The notes below the pieces were generated by a model that ran no database searches, was not told the DNA's origin, and worked only from the letters and a program-made list of their open reading frames with translations. This document shows positions 27,008 through 35,659 of a stretch of DNA of 64,000 nt, in pieces. Position 1 is the stretch's first letter; each line of letters opens with the position of its first letter. The DNA comes from Streptomyces marinisediminis. GTDB taxonomy: Bacteria > Actinomycetota > Actinomycetes > Streptomycetales > Streptomycetaceae. A program made the translations under genes and the position numbers. Location: assembly GCF_026262575.1 (NCBI RefSeq), contig NZ_JAPKFL010000003.1, forward strand, positions 186,001 through 250,000, written 5' to 3'.

Positions 27008-27022
27008 GGACCTGTTTAGTCC
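27008..27022. promoter_or_regulatory. Candidate Rrf2 operator between divergent genes
   Basis: GGACCTGTTTAGTCC has inverted arms GGAC/GTCC around a seven-base AT-richer centre, directly beside the Rrf2 start. It is followed by an extended -10 for the + strand gene (TGATACGTT, hexamer 27027-27032). Short arms, so tentative. Confidence 0.35.
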
Positions 27023-27067
27023 GTGATACGTTCCGGCGCACAGGACGGAACGACGAGGGGGAACGTC

Positions 27068-27808
27068 ATGCGCATCGCTGTCGCCGGGGCCACGGGCAAC
27101 ATCGGCAGGCTCACCGTCACCGCGCTGGAGCGCGCGGGGCACGAGGTCGCACGGATCAGCCGCTCACTCGGGGCCGACGTCCTCACCGGTGCCGGGCTCG
27201 ACGCCGCGCTGGCGGGCGCCGAGGCGGTCGTCGACGCCACCAACTGCACCGCCACCGAGCACGCGGAGGCGGTGGCCTGGTTCGGCACCGCCACGCGGAA
27301 CCTGCTGGACGCCGGGGAGCGCGCCGGGGTCCGCCACCACGTGCTGCTCTCGATCGCCGGGATGGACCGCGTCGAGGGCAACGCCCACTACGCCGGCAAG
27401 CGGGAGCAGGAACGCCTGGTCGCCGGCGGCCCGGTGCCGTGGACGATCCTCCCGGCGACCCAGTTCCACGACTTCGCGGAGATGGTCTCCGGCTGGACCG
27501 AGCACGACGGGGTGGCCGCCGTTCCGCCGCTGCTCGTGCAGCCGGTGGCCCCGGCGGACGTGGCCGACGTGCTCGCCGAGCTCGCCGTGGGCCCGCCCCG
27601 GGGGCGGTACGCCGAACTGGCCGGGCCCGAGCCGCACGACCTGGTGGAGCTGGCCCGCCGCACCCACGCGGCACGCGGCCGCACGGTGCGCGTCGAACCG
27701 CGCTGGGCGGTGTTCGGCCCCCAGACCCCACGCGACGCCCTGCTACCCGCCAAAACCGCCCGCATCGCCCCCACCCCGTTCACCACCTGGCTCGCACAGC
27801 AGCGCTAG
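27068..27808 (+). CDS. NmrA/SDR-like NAD(P)-binding protein
   Basis: 246 aa atypical short-chain dehydrogenase fold. RIAVAGATGNIGRLTVTALE is the GxxGxxG dinucleotide motif; NAHYAGKREQERLV carries the YxxxK pair, in a position suggesting possible catalysis, and VPWTILPATQFHDF is typical of the NmrA/complex I-like group. Role unknown: quinone or nucleotide-sugar reductase, or a redox-sensing protein. AGGGGG precedes the ATG. Probably controlled by the divergent Rrf2 regulator. Confidence 0.82.
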   Translation: MRIAVAGATGNIGRLTVTALERAGHEVARISRSLGADVLTGAGLDAALAGAEAVVDATNCTATEHAEAVAWFGTATRNLLDAGERAGVRHHVLLSIAGMDRVEGNAHYAGKREQERLVAGGPVPWTILPATQFHDFAEMVSGWTEHDGVAAVPPLLVQPVAPADVADVLAELAVGPPRGRYAELAGPEPHDLVELARRTHAARGRTVRVEPRWAVFGPQTPRDALLPAKTARIAPTPFTTWLAQQR

Positions 27809-27817
27809 GACGTTGCA

Positions 27818-27831
27818 GGCCACGCGTGGCC
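27818..27831. terminator. Palindrome between convergent genes
   Basis: GGCCACGCGTGGCC is a perfect 14-base palindrome lying between the stop of the NAD(P)-binding protein gene and the end of the convergent DUF397 gene; further GTGGCC follows. Likely a weak bidirectional terminator. Confidence 0.35.
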
Positions 27832-27856
27832 CGTGGCCGGAGGTGTGCGGGGTGCG

Positions 27857-28135
27857 CTACGCGCGGACGTTGGCGATGAAGGTCGTCCAGGCGGTTGCGG
27901 GGAAGACGAGGGTGCCGCCGTGGGGCTGCTTGCTGTCTCGGACGGGTACGACGCCGTCGATGCCGTCGGCGACTTCGAGGCAGTCCCCGCCGGTGCCGTT
28001 GCTGTGGGTGGACTTGCGCCACTGCGCGGCGCCGGGGAAGTCGCGTGCCACCTCTACGCAGTTGCCGCCGGTGTTGTTGCTGTGGGTGGACTTGGACCAG
28101 GTGGCAGTGGTCAAATCGAGTGTTCCGTGCGTCAT
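27857..28135 (-). CDS. DUF397 protein, copy 2 of a tandem pair
   Basis: 92 aa made of two DUF397 units: WSKSTHSNNTGGNCVEVA and WRKSTHSNGTGGDCLEVADG, then RDSKQPHGGTLVFPATAW. DUF397 proteins accompany helix-turn-helix regulators with DUF5753 (WhiJ-like) in Streptomyces and modulate them, sometimes in an antitoxin-like way. It is nearly identical to the copy at 28288-28566. ATG at 28135 follows GGAGCC. The 152-base gap from the upstream copy holds no gene. Confidence 0.9.
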   Translation of the reverse strand: MTHGTLDLTTATWSKSTHSNNTGGNCVEVARDFPGAAQWRKSTHSNGTGGDCLEVADGIDGVVPVRDSKQPHGGTLVFPATAWTTFIANVRA

Positions 28136-28287
28136 GGGTGTGGCTCCTTCGTCGTGACCGGGATCAGGTGTCCTGGGTTGCCGGTGTGAGGCGGGAACCC
28201 ACGGCAGGTCGCAGGCACGGGGCGCGTCGGGTGACGTGGCCCGTGCCTGACCGTCTTCTGGTGTGGTGACGAGGCGCAAAGGGCGTG

Positions 28288-28566
28288 TTACGCGCGGACG
28301 TTGGCGATGAAGGTCGCCCAGGCGGTTGCGGGGAAGACGAGGGTGCCGCCGTGGGGCTGCTTGCTGTCTCGGACGGGTACGACGCCGTCGATGCCGTCGG
28401 CGACTTCGAGGCAGTTCCCGCCGGTGTTGTCGCTGTGGGTGGACTTGCGCCACTGGGCGGCGCCGGGGAAGTCGCGTGCCACCTCTACACAGTCGCCACC
28501 GGTGTTGTTGCTGTGGCTGGACTTGCCCCAGGTTGCAGCACTCAGATCGGGCGTCCTGTGCGTCAT
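28288..28566 (-). CDS. DUF397 protein, copy 1, coupled to WhiJ-like regulator
   Basis: 92 aa with two DUF397 units (WGKSSHSNNTGGDCVEVA and WRKSTHSDNTGGNCLEVADG). The ATG overlaps the stop of the helix-turn-helix gene (ATGA), so the pair is co-translated. It shares almost all residues with the next copy, both ending in FIANVRA. Differences cluster in the first unit, consistent with a recent duplication whose copies may have diverged in partner choice. Confidence 0.92.
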   Translation of the reverse strand: MTHRTPDLSAATWGKSSHSNNTGGDCVEVARDFPGAAQWRKSTHSDNTGGNCLEVADGIDGVVPVRDSKQPHGGTLVFPATAWATFIANVRA

Positions 28567-29390
28567 GGGTATAGCTCCTTCATCGTGTCCCGGATCAGGC
28601 GTTCCGAGGCCGCCGGGGTGAGGGCGTGAACCTGCAACACGTCGTAGGCATGAGCGTATCGGGTGACGCGCTCTGGGGCCTCCACCAGTTCACCGCTGTT
28701 GTAGCCCTCCAGGTAGGCCACGTCCGGTCCGTCCGGGAGCGACAGGAGCGTGAGCGATCCGCCGGTGATGGGGTGGCGCTCGGCTTCAAAGGGCAGCACT
28801 TGGAGCGTGATGTGCGGGCGCTTGGTGGCCGTCAGCAGATAGCCGAGCTGCTCGTGCATGGTGCTCTTCTCACCCACTCGGCGCCGCAGCGCCGTCTCGT
28901 CCAGAACCGCCCAGAGAAAGGGTGGTTCCTCTTTCTCAAGTAGCAGGCATCGGCTGACACGGGCCTCCACCTGCCGGTCGAGCTCCTCTTCGCTGAGGTG
29001 GGGCAGCCCTTCCCGCAGCGACGCCCGCGCGTACGCGGGGGTCTGGAGCAGGCCGGGAACGGACTGGGCCGTGTACTCCAGCATCTTGACGGCACGGGCC
29101 TGCTTCTCCATGAACTCGCGTGCCCAGTCCACGTACGACTCGCGGGTCATGTGCCACCACAGGTCCTTGATCTCGCCGTCGGCCTCCAGGGCGAGGTCGA
29201 GGGACTCGGCCAGGGCCATCGGGGGCGGGTCGGTCGCCAGCTCGATCTGCGCGATGCGGTTGTGCGAGACGTGGACGTGGCAGCCGAGCTGCTTCTGCGT
29301 CCAGCCCAGGGCCTCGCGGCGCTTGCGGACGCGGGAACCGAGGTAGTCGGCCATCGATGCACGGGGGTCAAGGTCTTTGGGAGCAGGCAT
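28563..29390 (-). CDS. WhiJ-like XRE regulator with DUF5753 domain
   Basis: 275 aa. N-terminal helix-turn-helix (RVRKRREALGWTQKQLGCHV, then HVSHNRIAQIELATD) and C-terminal DUF5753 from about residue 90 (YTAQSVPGLLQTPAYARA is its signature). These pair with DUF397 proteins and influence development and antibiotic production in Streptomyces. AGAGG precedes the ATG at 29390; a later Met (MADYLG) is an alternative. The gene is less GC-rich than its neighbours. Head of an operon with the two DUF397 genes. Confidence 0.92.
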   Translation of the reverse strand: MPAPKDLDPRASMADYLGSRVRKRREALGWTQKQLGCHVHVSHNRIAQIELATDPPPMALAESLDLALEADGEIKDLWWHMTRESYVDWAREFMEKQARAVKMLEYTAQSVPGLLQTPAYARASLREGLPHLSEEELDRQVEARVSRCLLLEKEEPPFLWAVLDETALRRRVGEKSTMHEQLGYLLTATKRPHITLQVLPFEAERHPITGGSLTLLSLPDGPDVAYLEGYNSGELVEAPERVTRYAHAYDVLQVHALTPAASERLIRDTMKELYP

Positions 29391-29501
29391 CGTTGCCTCT
29401 TTTCAGCCTTCTGGTCCTGAAGGGCTTGACACTCCCCATCGTAGGCTTCACCGGCCACGCTGTGTACCAAACGGGGATACCCAACGTGAAAGGCGAGACG
29501 C

Positions 29502-29735
29502 ATGGCAATGACCGAGGGGCGACGGTTGGCTCTTGAGCGGTTGCGGAGAGCCGAGGAGGCGGTGAACGACCTCCGCGACGAGCTGGGGCGCGCGGGGCTG
29601 GTGCTGCCCTCGCTGCGCATCGACCCCGTGTCGGCGGCCGGAAACGAACCCTCACCGCTGATCGACCTGGGCCGGTGCAACGTCGAGACGGCGCGGCGGC
29701 TCGCTGCGGTGCTGCGGCACCGGAAGCAGACGTGA
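29502..29735 (+). CDS. Small conserved protein divergent from WhiJ-like gene
   Basis: 77 aa helical protein (RRLALERLRRAEEAVNDLRD, then LGRCNVETARRLAAVLRHR). I recall similar short proteins next to XRE/DUF397 genes in Streptomyces, without known function. It overlaps the next gene by GTGA, so the two are probably made together. Divergent from the regulator by 111 bases that must hold both promoters. Confidence 0.65.
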   Translation: MAMTEGRRLALERLRRAEEAVNDLRDELGRAGLVLPSLRIDPVSAAGNEPSPLIDLGRCNVETARRLAAVLRHRKQT

Positions 29736-29956
29736 CGCCGCCGTCGCCGCCGCCGCGCGGAGCCTGCGTCGTGGACCAGCGCTCCGGACGTGTCGGCGAG
29801 GTGATGGACCACCAGGGCCGGTACGTCCAGCTCCGCCCGCTGCTGGGCGGGCGCGAGTGGGACTGCCCGCCGGAGGACGTGCGGCTCGCGACGCCGGAGG
29901 AGCGGTTGGGCGCCAAGCTGACGGAGCTGAACCGGCGCAGCCGCGCGCTGCCCTGA
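29732..29956 (+). CDS. Small conserved protein coupled to the preceding gene
   Basis: 74 aa from a GTG that overlaps the previous stop. GACVVDQRSGRVGEVMDHQG and the following strand look like a small SH3-like beta barrel; WDCPPEDVRLATPEER follows. No membrane segment. Function unknown; part of the WhiJ-like locus by position and coupling. Confidence 0.6.
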   Translation: MTPPSPPPRGACVVDQRSGRVGEVMDHQGRYVQLRPLLGGREWDCPPEDVRLATPEERLGAKLTELNRRSRALP

Positions 29957-30097
29957 CCGGCGGGCGGCTCCGCGTGCGCGAGCGGTCGGCGCGCGGTGTG
30001 CGGGGCGCCGCGTCGGCGGGGTCAAGTGGGTGGGCGCCCCTACCGAGTGAACTCCGGCGGGGTCTCCGCGCCGCCGGGCACGTCCTCGGTGCGCGGC

Positions 30098-30187
30098 GCC
30101 GACGCCTCCGCCCGCGCCGACGCCTCCGCCCGCGCCGACGCCTCCGCCCGCGCCGACGCCTCTGCCCGCGCCGACGCCTCCGCCCGC
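30098..30187. repeat. 18-bp tandem repeat, five units
   Basis: Five copies of GCCGACGCCTCCGCCCGC, one with a C-to-T change, inside the 284-base gap 29957-30240. On the minus strand they lie downstream of the UvrA-like stop. They can be read in several frames, but no credible gene contains them. Confidence 0.85.
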
Positions 30188-30240
30188 GACCGGTGCCGGC
30201 GCCCCCGCGCGGGGCACCGGCACCGGCCCCGGCGAGCGGT

Positions 30241-32595
30241 TCAGCGGGCGACGTACTCGCGCAGGTGGCGGGCCGTCAGCGTGTCGGCGTTTGCGACGAG
30301 GTCGGCGGGGGTGCCGGTGAAGACGACGCGGCCGCCGTCGTGGCCCGCGCCGGGGCCCAGGTCCACGATCCAGTCCGCGTGGGCCATGACCGCCTGGTGG
30401 TGCTCGATGACGACCACCGTGTTGCCCGCGTCCACCAGCCGGTCCAGCAGCGCGAGGAGCTGGTCGACGTCGGCCAGGTGCAGGCCGGTCGTCGGCTCGT
30501 CCAGGATGTAGGTGGCCGCCTTCTCCGCCATGTGGATGGCCAGCTTCAGCCGTTGCCGCTCGCCGCCGGAGAGCGTGGTGAGCGGCTGGCCCAGGCGCAG
30601 GTAGCCCAGGCCCACGTCGGTCAGCCGGGACAGGACGGTGTGCGCCTGGCCGGTGGGGAAGAACGCGTGGGCCTCGGCGACGGACATGCCGAGCACCTCG
30701 CTGATGTTCTTGCCGCGCAGGGTGTAGGTCAGCACCTCGGGCGTGAAGCGCCGGCCCTCGCACTGCTCGCACACCGAGGCGACCCCGGCCATCATCGCCA
30801 GGTCGGTGTAGATCACTCCCAGGCCGTTGCACTTCGGGCAGGCGCCCGCGGAGTTGGCGCTGAAGAGGGCGGCCTTGACGCCGTTGGCCTTGGCGAACGC
30901 GGTGCGGATCGGACCGAGCAGGCCGGTGTAGGTGGCCGGGTTGCTGCGCCGGGAGCCGCGGATGGGCGACTGGTCGGCGACGACGACGCCCTCCCGGCCG
31001 GGCAGCGAGCCGTGGACGAGGGAGGACTTGCCCGACCCGGCCACGCCGGTGACGACGGTGAGCACGCCGAGCGGGAGGTCCACGCTCACGTCGCGCAGGT
31101 TGTGCAGGCTGGCCCCGGTGATGGGCAGGCGGCCACGCGGCGTGCGCACGGACTCCTTCAGCCGCGCCCGGTGCCCGAGGTGGCGCCCGGTGAGCGTGTC
31201 GGACGCGGCGAGTCCGGCGACGTCGCCGGTGTAGCGGATCTCGCCGCCCTCCGTGCCCGCGCCGGGGCCCAGGTCCACCACGTGGTCCGCGATGGCGATG
31301 ACCTCCGGCTTGTGCTCGACCACCAGCACCGTGTTGCCCTTGTCGCGCAGCCGCAGCAGCAGGTCGTTCATGCGCGCGATGTCGTGCGGGTGCAGGCCGG
31401 TCGTCGGCTCGTCGAACACGTACGTCACGTCGGTGAGGCTGGAGCCGAGGTGGCGGACCATCTTCACCCGCTGCGACTCGCCGCCGGAGAGGGTGGAGGT
31501 GGGCCGGTCCAGGCTCAGGTAGCCCAGGCCGATCTCGACCAGGCCGTCCAGCAGGTCCAGCAGGTTGTGCAGCAGCGGGCCGACGGACGCGCCGTCCACG
31601 CGGCGCAGGAACGCGGCCAGGTCGTCGATCTGCATCGCGGCGCACTCGGCGATGTTGACGCCGTCGATGCGGGAGGCCAGGGCGGCGGCGTTCAGCCGGG
31701 CGCCCCCGCAGGCGGGGCAGTCGGCGAAGACGACGGCGCGGTCGACGAAGGCCCGGATGTGCGGCTGCATCGCCTCCCGGTCCTTGGCCAGATACACCCG
31801 CTGGATCTTGGGGAGCAGGCCCTCGTACGTGACGTTGTGCGTGCCGACCTTCAGCTTGGTGGCGGGCTTGTGGAGGAAGTCCTCCCACTGCTCGGGGGTG
31901 TAGTCCTTCAGCGGCAGCGCGGGGTCGAAGAGCCCGGAGTGGGCGATGACCTGCCAGTACCAGGAGTCGACGGAGAAGCCCGGCGCGGTGATGGCGCCCT
32001 TGTCGAGGGACAGCTCGCGGTCGACGAGCTGGTCGACGTCCACGGTGGAGCGCTGGCCCAGGCCCTCGCACTCCGGACACATGCCCTCGGCCTGGTTGAA
32101 GCTGAACGCGCCGGAGGAGCCCACGTGCGGCGTGCCCAGGCGGCTGTAGACGATCCGCAGCATCGTGAACGCGTCGGTGGCCGTGCCGACGGTGGAGCGC
32201 GCGTTGGCCCCCATCCGCTCCTGGTCGACGACGATGGCGGCGCTCAGGTTGTGCAGCCCGTCCACGTCCGGGCGGCTCGGGCTGCCCATGAACGACTGGA
32301 GGAACGCGGTGTAGGTCTCGTTGATCAGACGCTGCGACTCGGCGGCGATCGTGCCGAAGACGAGCGAGGACTTCCCGGAGCCGGAGACGCCGGTGAAGAC
32401 GGTCAGCCGGCGCTTGGGCAGGTCGAGGTCCACGTCGCGCAGGTTGTTCACCCGCGCGCCGCGCACCTGGATGGTGGTGTGCGCGTCGGCGGGCTGGAGC
32501 GCGGCGGGGTGTGCGGTGTGCTGCGCGGTGGACGGGGTGGCGGGCTGTGCGGTGTGCTGCGCGGCGGTCGGAGCGGCGGACGGTTCGGAGTGCAC
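30241..32595 (-). CDS. UvrA-like ABC ATPase (short UvrA paralogue)
   Basis: 784 aa, shorter than housekeeping UvrA (~950). Two ABC cassettes: Walker [14 protein letters not shown] and [13 protein letters not shown], signatures [11 protein letters not shown] and [11 protein letters not shown], Walker [12 protein letters not shown] and [11 protein letters not shown]. Zinc-type pairs [25 protein letters not shown] and CEQCEGRR are present. Such UvrA2/DrrC-like paralogues often protect against DNA-binding drugs. The N-terminal ~45 residues are Ala/Thr/His-rich repeats. GTG at 32595 follows AGGGGGA; a palindrome sits just upstream. Confidence 0.9.
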   Translation of the reverse strand: MHSEPSAAPTAAQHTAQPATPSTAQHTAHPAALQPADAHTTIQVRGARVNNLRDVDLDLPKRRLTVFTGVSGSGKSSLVFGTIAAESQRLINETYTAFLQSFMGSPSRPDVDGLHNLSAAIVVDQERMGANARSTVGTATDAFTMLRIVYSRLGTPHVGSSGAFSFNQAEGMCPECEGLGQRSTVDVDQLVDRELSLDKGAITAPGFSVDSWYWQVIAHSGLFDPALPLKDYTPEQWEDFLHKPATKLKVGTHNVTYEGLLPKIQRVYLAKDREAMQPHIRAFVDRAVVFADCPACGGARLNAAALASRIDGVNIAECAAMQIDDLAAFLRRVDGASVGPLLHNLLDLLDGLVEIGLGYLSLDRPTSTLSGGESQRVKMVRHLGSSLTDVTYVFDEPTTGLHPHDIARMNDLLLRLRDKGNTVLVVEHKPEVIAIADHVVDLGPGAGTEGGEIRYTGDVAGLAASDTLTGRHLGHRARLKESVRTPRGRLPITGASLHNLRDVSVDLPLGVLTVVTGVAGSGKSSLVHGSLPGREGVVVADQSPIRGSRRSNPATYTGLLGPIRTAFAKANGVKAALFSANSAGACPKCNGLGVIYTDLAMMAGVASVCEQCEGRRFTPEVLTYTLRGKNISEVLGMSVAEAHAFFPTGQAHTVLSRLTDVGLGYLRLGQPLTTLSGGERQRLKLAIHMAEKAATYILDEPTTGLHLADVDQLLALLDRLVDAGNTVVVIEHHQAVMAHADWIVDLGPGAGHDGGRVVFTGTPADLVANADTLTARHLREYVAR

Positions 32596-32626
32596 GCGGT
32601 GGTCCCCCTGCGTCGAAGACGGTTCT

Positions 32627-32641
32627 GCGTACAGCGTACGC
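32627..32641. promoter_or_regulatory. Perfect palindromic operator upstream of the UvrA-like gene
   Basis: GCGTACAGCGTACGC: arms GCGTAC/GTACGC around AGC, starting 32 bases upstream of the start codon. On the minus strand the centre contains TACGCT, a good -10, so a bound repressor would block the promoter. The form suits a TetR-type dimer, but no such gene is adjacent. Confidence 0.55.
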
Positions 32642-32861
32642 GGTAGCGGAAGTGCGGCGCGACCGCTTTTCCACCCCGCACCGGCCCCCTCCTCGGCGCG
32701 GGGCGGGCGGCGCGACGCCCCGCGGGCGCGCCCGGTGCGCCCGGCGCCCGCCCGCCGTCGCGCCGCCCGCCCGGAACCCGAAGGCTCACCCGGCCCGGCC
32801 CTGCCCGGCACGGTGGGGCCGGGGGCGGTTTCCCACGCCCGCCCCGGGGCACCCCGCGGCC

Positions 32862-34082
32862 ATGGACAGCACGCTCGCGCTCGCCACCGAAGGTTACGCC
32901 TGGCTCCCCGACCTGTGGCGCCGACGGCAGGGCCCGCTCGTCCGCACCCGGCTGCTGGGACGCCGCGCGGTCGCGCTGCGCGGCGTCGACGCGGTGCGCT
33001 TCTTCTACGACGAGCGGCACGTCCAGCGGCGCACGGCGCTGCCGGAGCCGGTCGTCGCCACCCTGTTCGGGCACGGCGCCGTGCACACCCTCGACGGCAC
33101 CGCGCACCGGACGCGCAAGGCCCTCTTCACCCACCTGCTCAGCGACGCCGACGACGTCTCCGCGCTCACCGACGAGGTCACGGCGGCCTGGGACGCGGCC
33201 GTGCCCGCGTGGGCCGACCGCGCGGAGGTGGTTCTCTTCGACGAGGCGAGCGTGGTGCTCACGCGCGCCGTCACCCGCTGGGCGGGCGTCCCCCAGGGCG
33301 ACGAGGCCGCAACGCGGGCGCTGGCGGCCGACCTCGTCGCCATGGTGGACGGGTTCGCGACCCTGGGCCCCCGGCACTGGCGCGCCCGGCGCGCCCGCGC
33401 CCGGCAGGAGGCGCGGCTCGCCGAGCTCGTCGAGGCCGTGCGCGCTCGGGACGCCGCCGCGCCCGAGGGCTCCGCGCTCGCCGCCGTCGCCGCCCACCGG
33501 GACGCCGACGGTGTGCCGCTGTCCGCCCGGGTGGCCGCCGTCGAACTGCTCAACGTGCTGCGGCCCACGGTCGCGGTGACCTGGTTCGCCGCCTTCGCCG
33601 CCCACGCCCTGCACCGCTGGCCCGAACACCGCGCGGAGCTGGCCGACCCCGCCTACGCCCACGCCTTCGCCGACGAGGTGCGGCGCTTCTACCCCTTCGC
33701 GCCCTTCGTCGCGGGCCACGCCGTGGACGACCTGACCTGGCGCGGCGAACCGATCGCCGCCGGCACCCTGGTGCTGCTCGACCTCTACGGCCAGAACCAC
33801 GACCCCGCGCTGTGGGACGAGCCCTACACCTTCCGCCCCGCCCGCTTCACCGGCCGCGCCACCGACCCGGACGCGCTCGTCCCGCAGGGCGGCGGCGACC
33901 CCGCCACCGGCCACCGCTGCCCCGGCGAACCCGTCACCCGCGCCCTGCTGGCCACCCTCGCCGACCGGCTCGCCGCGCTCCCGTACGAACTGCCCGACCA
34001 GGACCTCACCATCCCCCTGACCCGCATCCCCACCCGCCCCCACGACGCCATCCGCCTCCACATCCCGAAGCCGCCAGCCTGA
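32862..34082 (+). CDS. CYP152-type cytochrome P450 (fatty-acid peroxygenase)
   Basis: 406 aa. The I-helix region reads LLNVLRPTVAV: the Arg234-Pro235 pair replaces the acid-alcohol pair of monooxygenases and is the hallmark of CYP152 peroxygenases such as P450-BSbeta and OleT, which use H2O2 to hydroxylate or decarboxylate fatty acids. The heme-binding region is ATGHRCPGEPV (Cys353), and RRFYPFAPFV is the K-helix/meander vicinity. No ferredoxin or reductase gene is nearby, as expected for a peroxygenase. The start ATG at 32862 is chosen by fold; SD is weak. Confidence 0.85.
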   Translation: MDSTLALATEGYAWLPDLWRRRQGPLVRTRLLGRRAVALRGVDAVRFFYDERHVQRRTALPEPVVATLFGHGAVHTLDGTAHRTRKALFTHLLSDADDVSALTDEVTAAWDAAVPAWADRAEVVLFDEASVVLTRAVTRWAGVPQGDEAATRALAADLVAMVDGFATLGPRHWRARRARARQEARLAELVEAVRARDAAAPEGSALAAVAAHRDADGVPLSARVAAVELLNVLRPTVAVTWFAAFAAHALHRWPEHRAELADPAYAHAFADEVRRFYPFAPFVAGHAVDDLTWRGEPIAAGTLVLLDLYGQNHDPALWDEPYTFRPARFTGRATDPDALVPQGGGDPATGHRCPGEPVTRALLATLADRLAALPYELPDQDLTIPLTRIPTRPHDAIRLHIPKPPA

Positions 34083-34326
34083 ACCCCACCACCGGCCCCG
34101 CCGGGACGGTGACAGGTGGGCTCACCGAACAGTCAGAGCGGCCGGTTACCTGCCACGTATGGCGGAAAACCCCCTGGAGCCGAGTGGGGCGGCCCCCTTG
34201 GATGGCCTGTGCGGCTCGGCAACGCTTTGCTCGCTCCCGGCCCCAAGGCGAGACCGGAGTACCGGTGTCCCGCATGGGCGCCGGTGCCGTGGCCGGGCCG
34301 TCCCGACACGTGTCACGGAGACCACT

Positions 34327-34761
34327 GTGAAGCGCACCTCCCGCGTCCTTGCCGCTCTCTCACTCGGCGCCGCCCTGGCTGCCGGAGGGGCCGCATGCAG
34401 CGCGGCGGACACCGCAGAAGCCGACAAGCTGGGCATCGTGCAGAAGCTGCCGGAGGACACGGACGCGGCCCAGTCGAAACGGAACGCCGAGGAGTTCCGG
34501 TCCTGGGTGGAGCAGAACGGAACCGGTGGGCAGAAGGAAGCGACCGCACGCGTGGACCGCGTCATCGGCGAGTGGAACGAGAAGACGGGGAACGCGTACG
34601 TCTCCACGGACATCAACGGCGGGGAGACGCCGGTGCACGACCCGGAGGCCACGGCCACCGCCGTCGCCGAGGCGTTCGCCGCCTGGCAGGACTCCGAACA
34701 GGGTTTCGTATCGGTCTACGACGTGTTCGGCAACGCCATGATCACCAACCACAGGTACTGA
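34327..34761 (+). CDS. Putative secreted lipoprotein, unknown function
   Basis: 144 aa from GTG 34327 with GGAG upstream. Signal peptide VKRTSRVLAALSLGAALAAG leads to a lipobox ending GAAC (Cys at about 24), so lipid attachment at the membrane outer face is likely. The mature part is hydrophilic and charged, with RSWVEQNGTGGQKEATARV and DVFGNAMITNHRY. The frame is open 56 codons upstream, but that part lacks the signal. No family recognised. Flanking GC is lower than average. Confidence 0.75.
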   Translation: MKRTSRVLAALSLGAALAAGGAACSAADTAEADKLGIVQKLPEDTDAAQSKRNAEEFRSWVEQNGTGGQKEATARVDRVIGEWNEKTGNAYVSTDINGGETPVHDPEATATAVAEAFAAWQDSEQGFVSVYDVFGNAMITNHRY

Positions 34762-34843
34762 TCCGCTGCCGCGGGGCCGGAAGCAGCCTTCGAGGCGCTC
34801 GTGCCCGGCCCCGCCCCCGCCCCGCCGGCGTCGGGCTTGCGGC

Positions 34844-34849
34844 TAGCCT
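34844..34849 (+). promoter_or_regulatory. -10 box, probable leaderless SpoU methyltransferase gene
   Basis: TAGCCT six bases before the GTG at 34856, with no SD. Confidence 0.5.
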
Positions 34850-34855
34850 GGGGCG

Positions 34856-35617
34856 GTGAGCAGCGAGGAGGCGGTTCGGGAGGTGTTGCGCGGGTGGCGG
34901 GCGGCCGCCCCCGGGGCGGTGCTGCTGGACGGCTTCCACGCCGTGAAGCACGCCCTGCGCTTCGGCGCCGACGTCTTTCACGTGCTGACCCGCGAGCGGA
35001 CGGCGCTGCGCGCGCTGGCCGACGCGCTCGCGCCCGACCTGGCGGCGGAGCTGGACGCCCGCGCGGTCGAGGTCGGTGACGCCGCGCTGCGCTCCCTGGC
35101 GCCGCGCCCGCACCCCACCGGCGTCGCCGCGCTCGCCGCGCGCCGGGACCGCGCCGCCAACCTCGCCGCGCTCACCGCCCTGCCGCGCCGCGCGCCCGTC
35201 GTCGTCCTGGAGGACCCGCGCAACCTCGGCAACGTCGGCGCCGTCGTCCGGCTGGCCGCCGGGCTGGGCGCGACCGGCGTCGTGACCACCGGCACCGCCG
35301 ACCCCTGGCACCCGGGCGCCGTGCGCGGCGGCGCCGGGCTGCACTACGCCACCGCCGTCGAACGCCTGCCCCCGGACGCCCTGCCCCCCGGCCCCCTCTA
35401 CGTGCTGGACCCCGACGGCACCGACCTGCGCGCCGCCGCGCTTTCCGACGACGCGGTGCTGGCCTTCGGCACCGAGCGCCACGGCGTCTCCGCCGCCCTG
35501 CGCTCCCGCGCCGACCACGCCCTGGCCCTTCCCATGCGCCCCCACGTCTCCAGCTACAACCTCGCCACCAGCACCGCCATGACCCTGTACCACTGGGCCC
35601 TCACCCGCGCACCGTGA
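34856..35617 (+). CDS. SpoU/TrmH-family RNA 2'-O-methyltransferase
   Basis: 253 aa SPOUT-class enzyme. The knotted SAM-binding C-terminal domain shows motif 1 (VVLEDPRNLGNVGAVVRLA, where the Asn-x-Gly-x-x-x-Arg core is conserved), motif 2 (LAFGTERHGVS) and motif 3 (LPMRPHVSSYNLATSTAM). The N-terminal part is the substrate-binding domain. The RNA target (tRNA or rRNA site) cannot be told. Leaderless start at 34856. Confidence 0.92.
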   Translation: MSSEEAVREVLRGWRAAAPGAVLLDGFHAVKHALRFGADVFHVLTRERTALRALADALAPDLAAELDARAVEVGDAALRSLAPRPHPTGVAALAARRDRAANLAALTALPRRAPVVVLEDPRNLGNVGAVVRLAAGLGATGVVTTGTADPWHPGAVRGGAGLHYATAVERLPPDALPPGPLYVLDPDGTDLRAAALSDDAVLAFGTERHGVSAALRSRADHALALPMRPHVSSYNLATSTAMTLYHWALTRAP

Positions 35618-35619
35618 CC

Positions 35620-35650
35620 GCTGTTCCGGGGGCGCCGCCCCCGGAACAGC
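35620..35650. terminator. Strong bidirectional terminator hairpin
   Basis: GCTGTTCCGGGGGC pairs perfectly with GCCCCCGGAACAGC across a GCC loop: a 14-base stem between the convergent methyltransferase and paaN genes. Confidence 0.8.
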
Positions 35651-35659
35651 GCGGGCGGG

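Noticed and set aside
30098..30187. CRISPR array
   Set aside because: Repeats are directly adjacent with no spacers; no cas genes.
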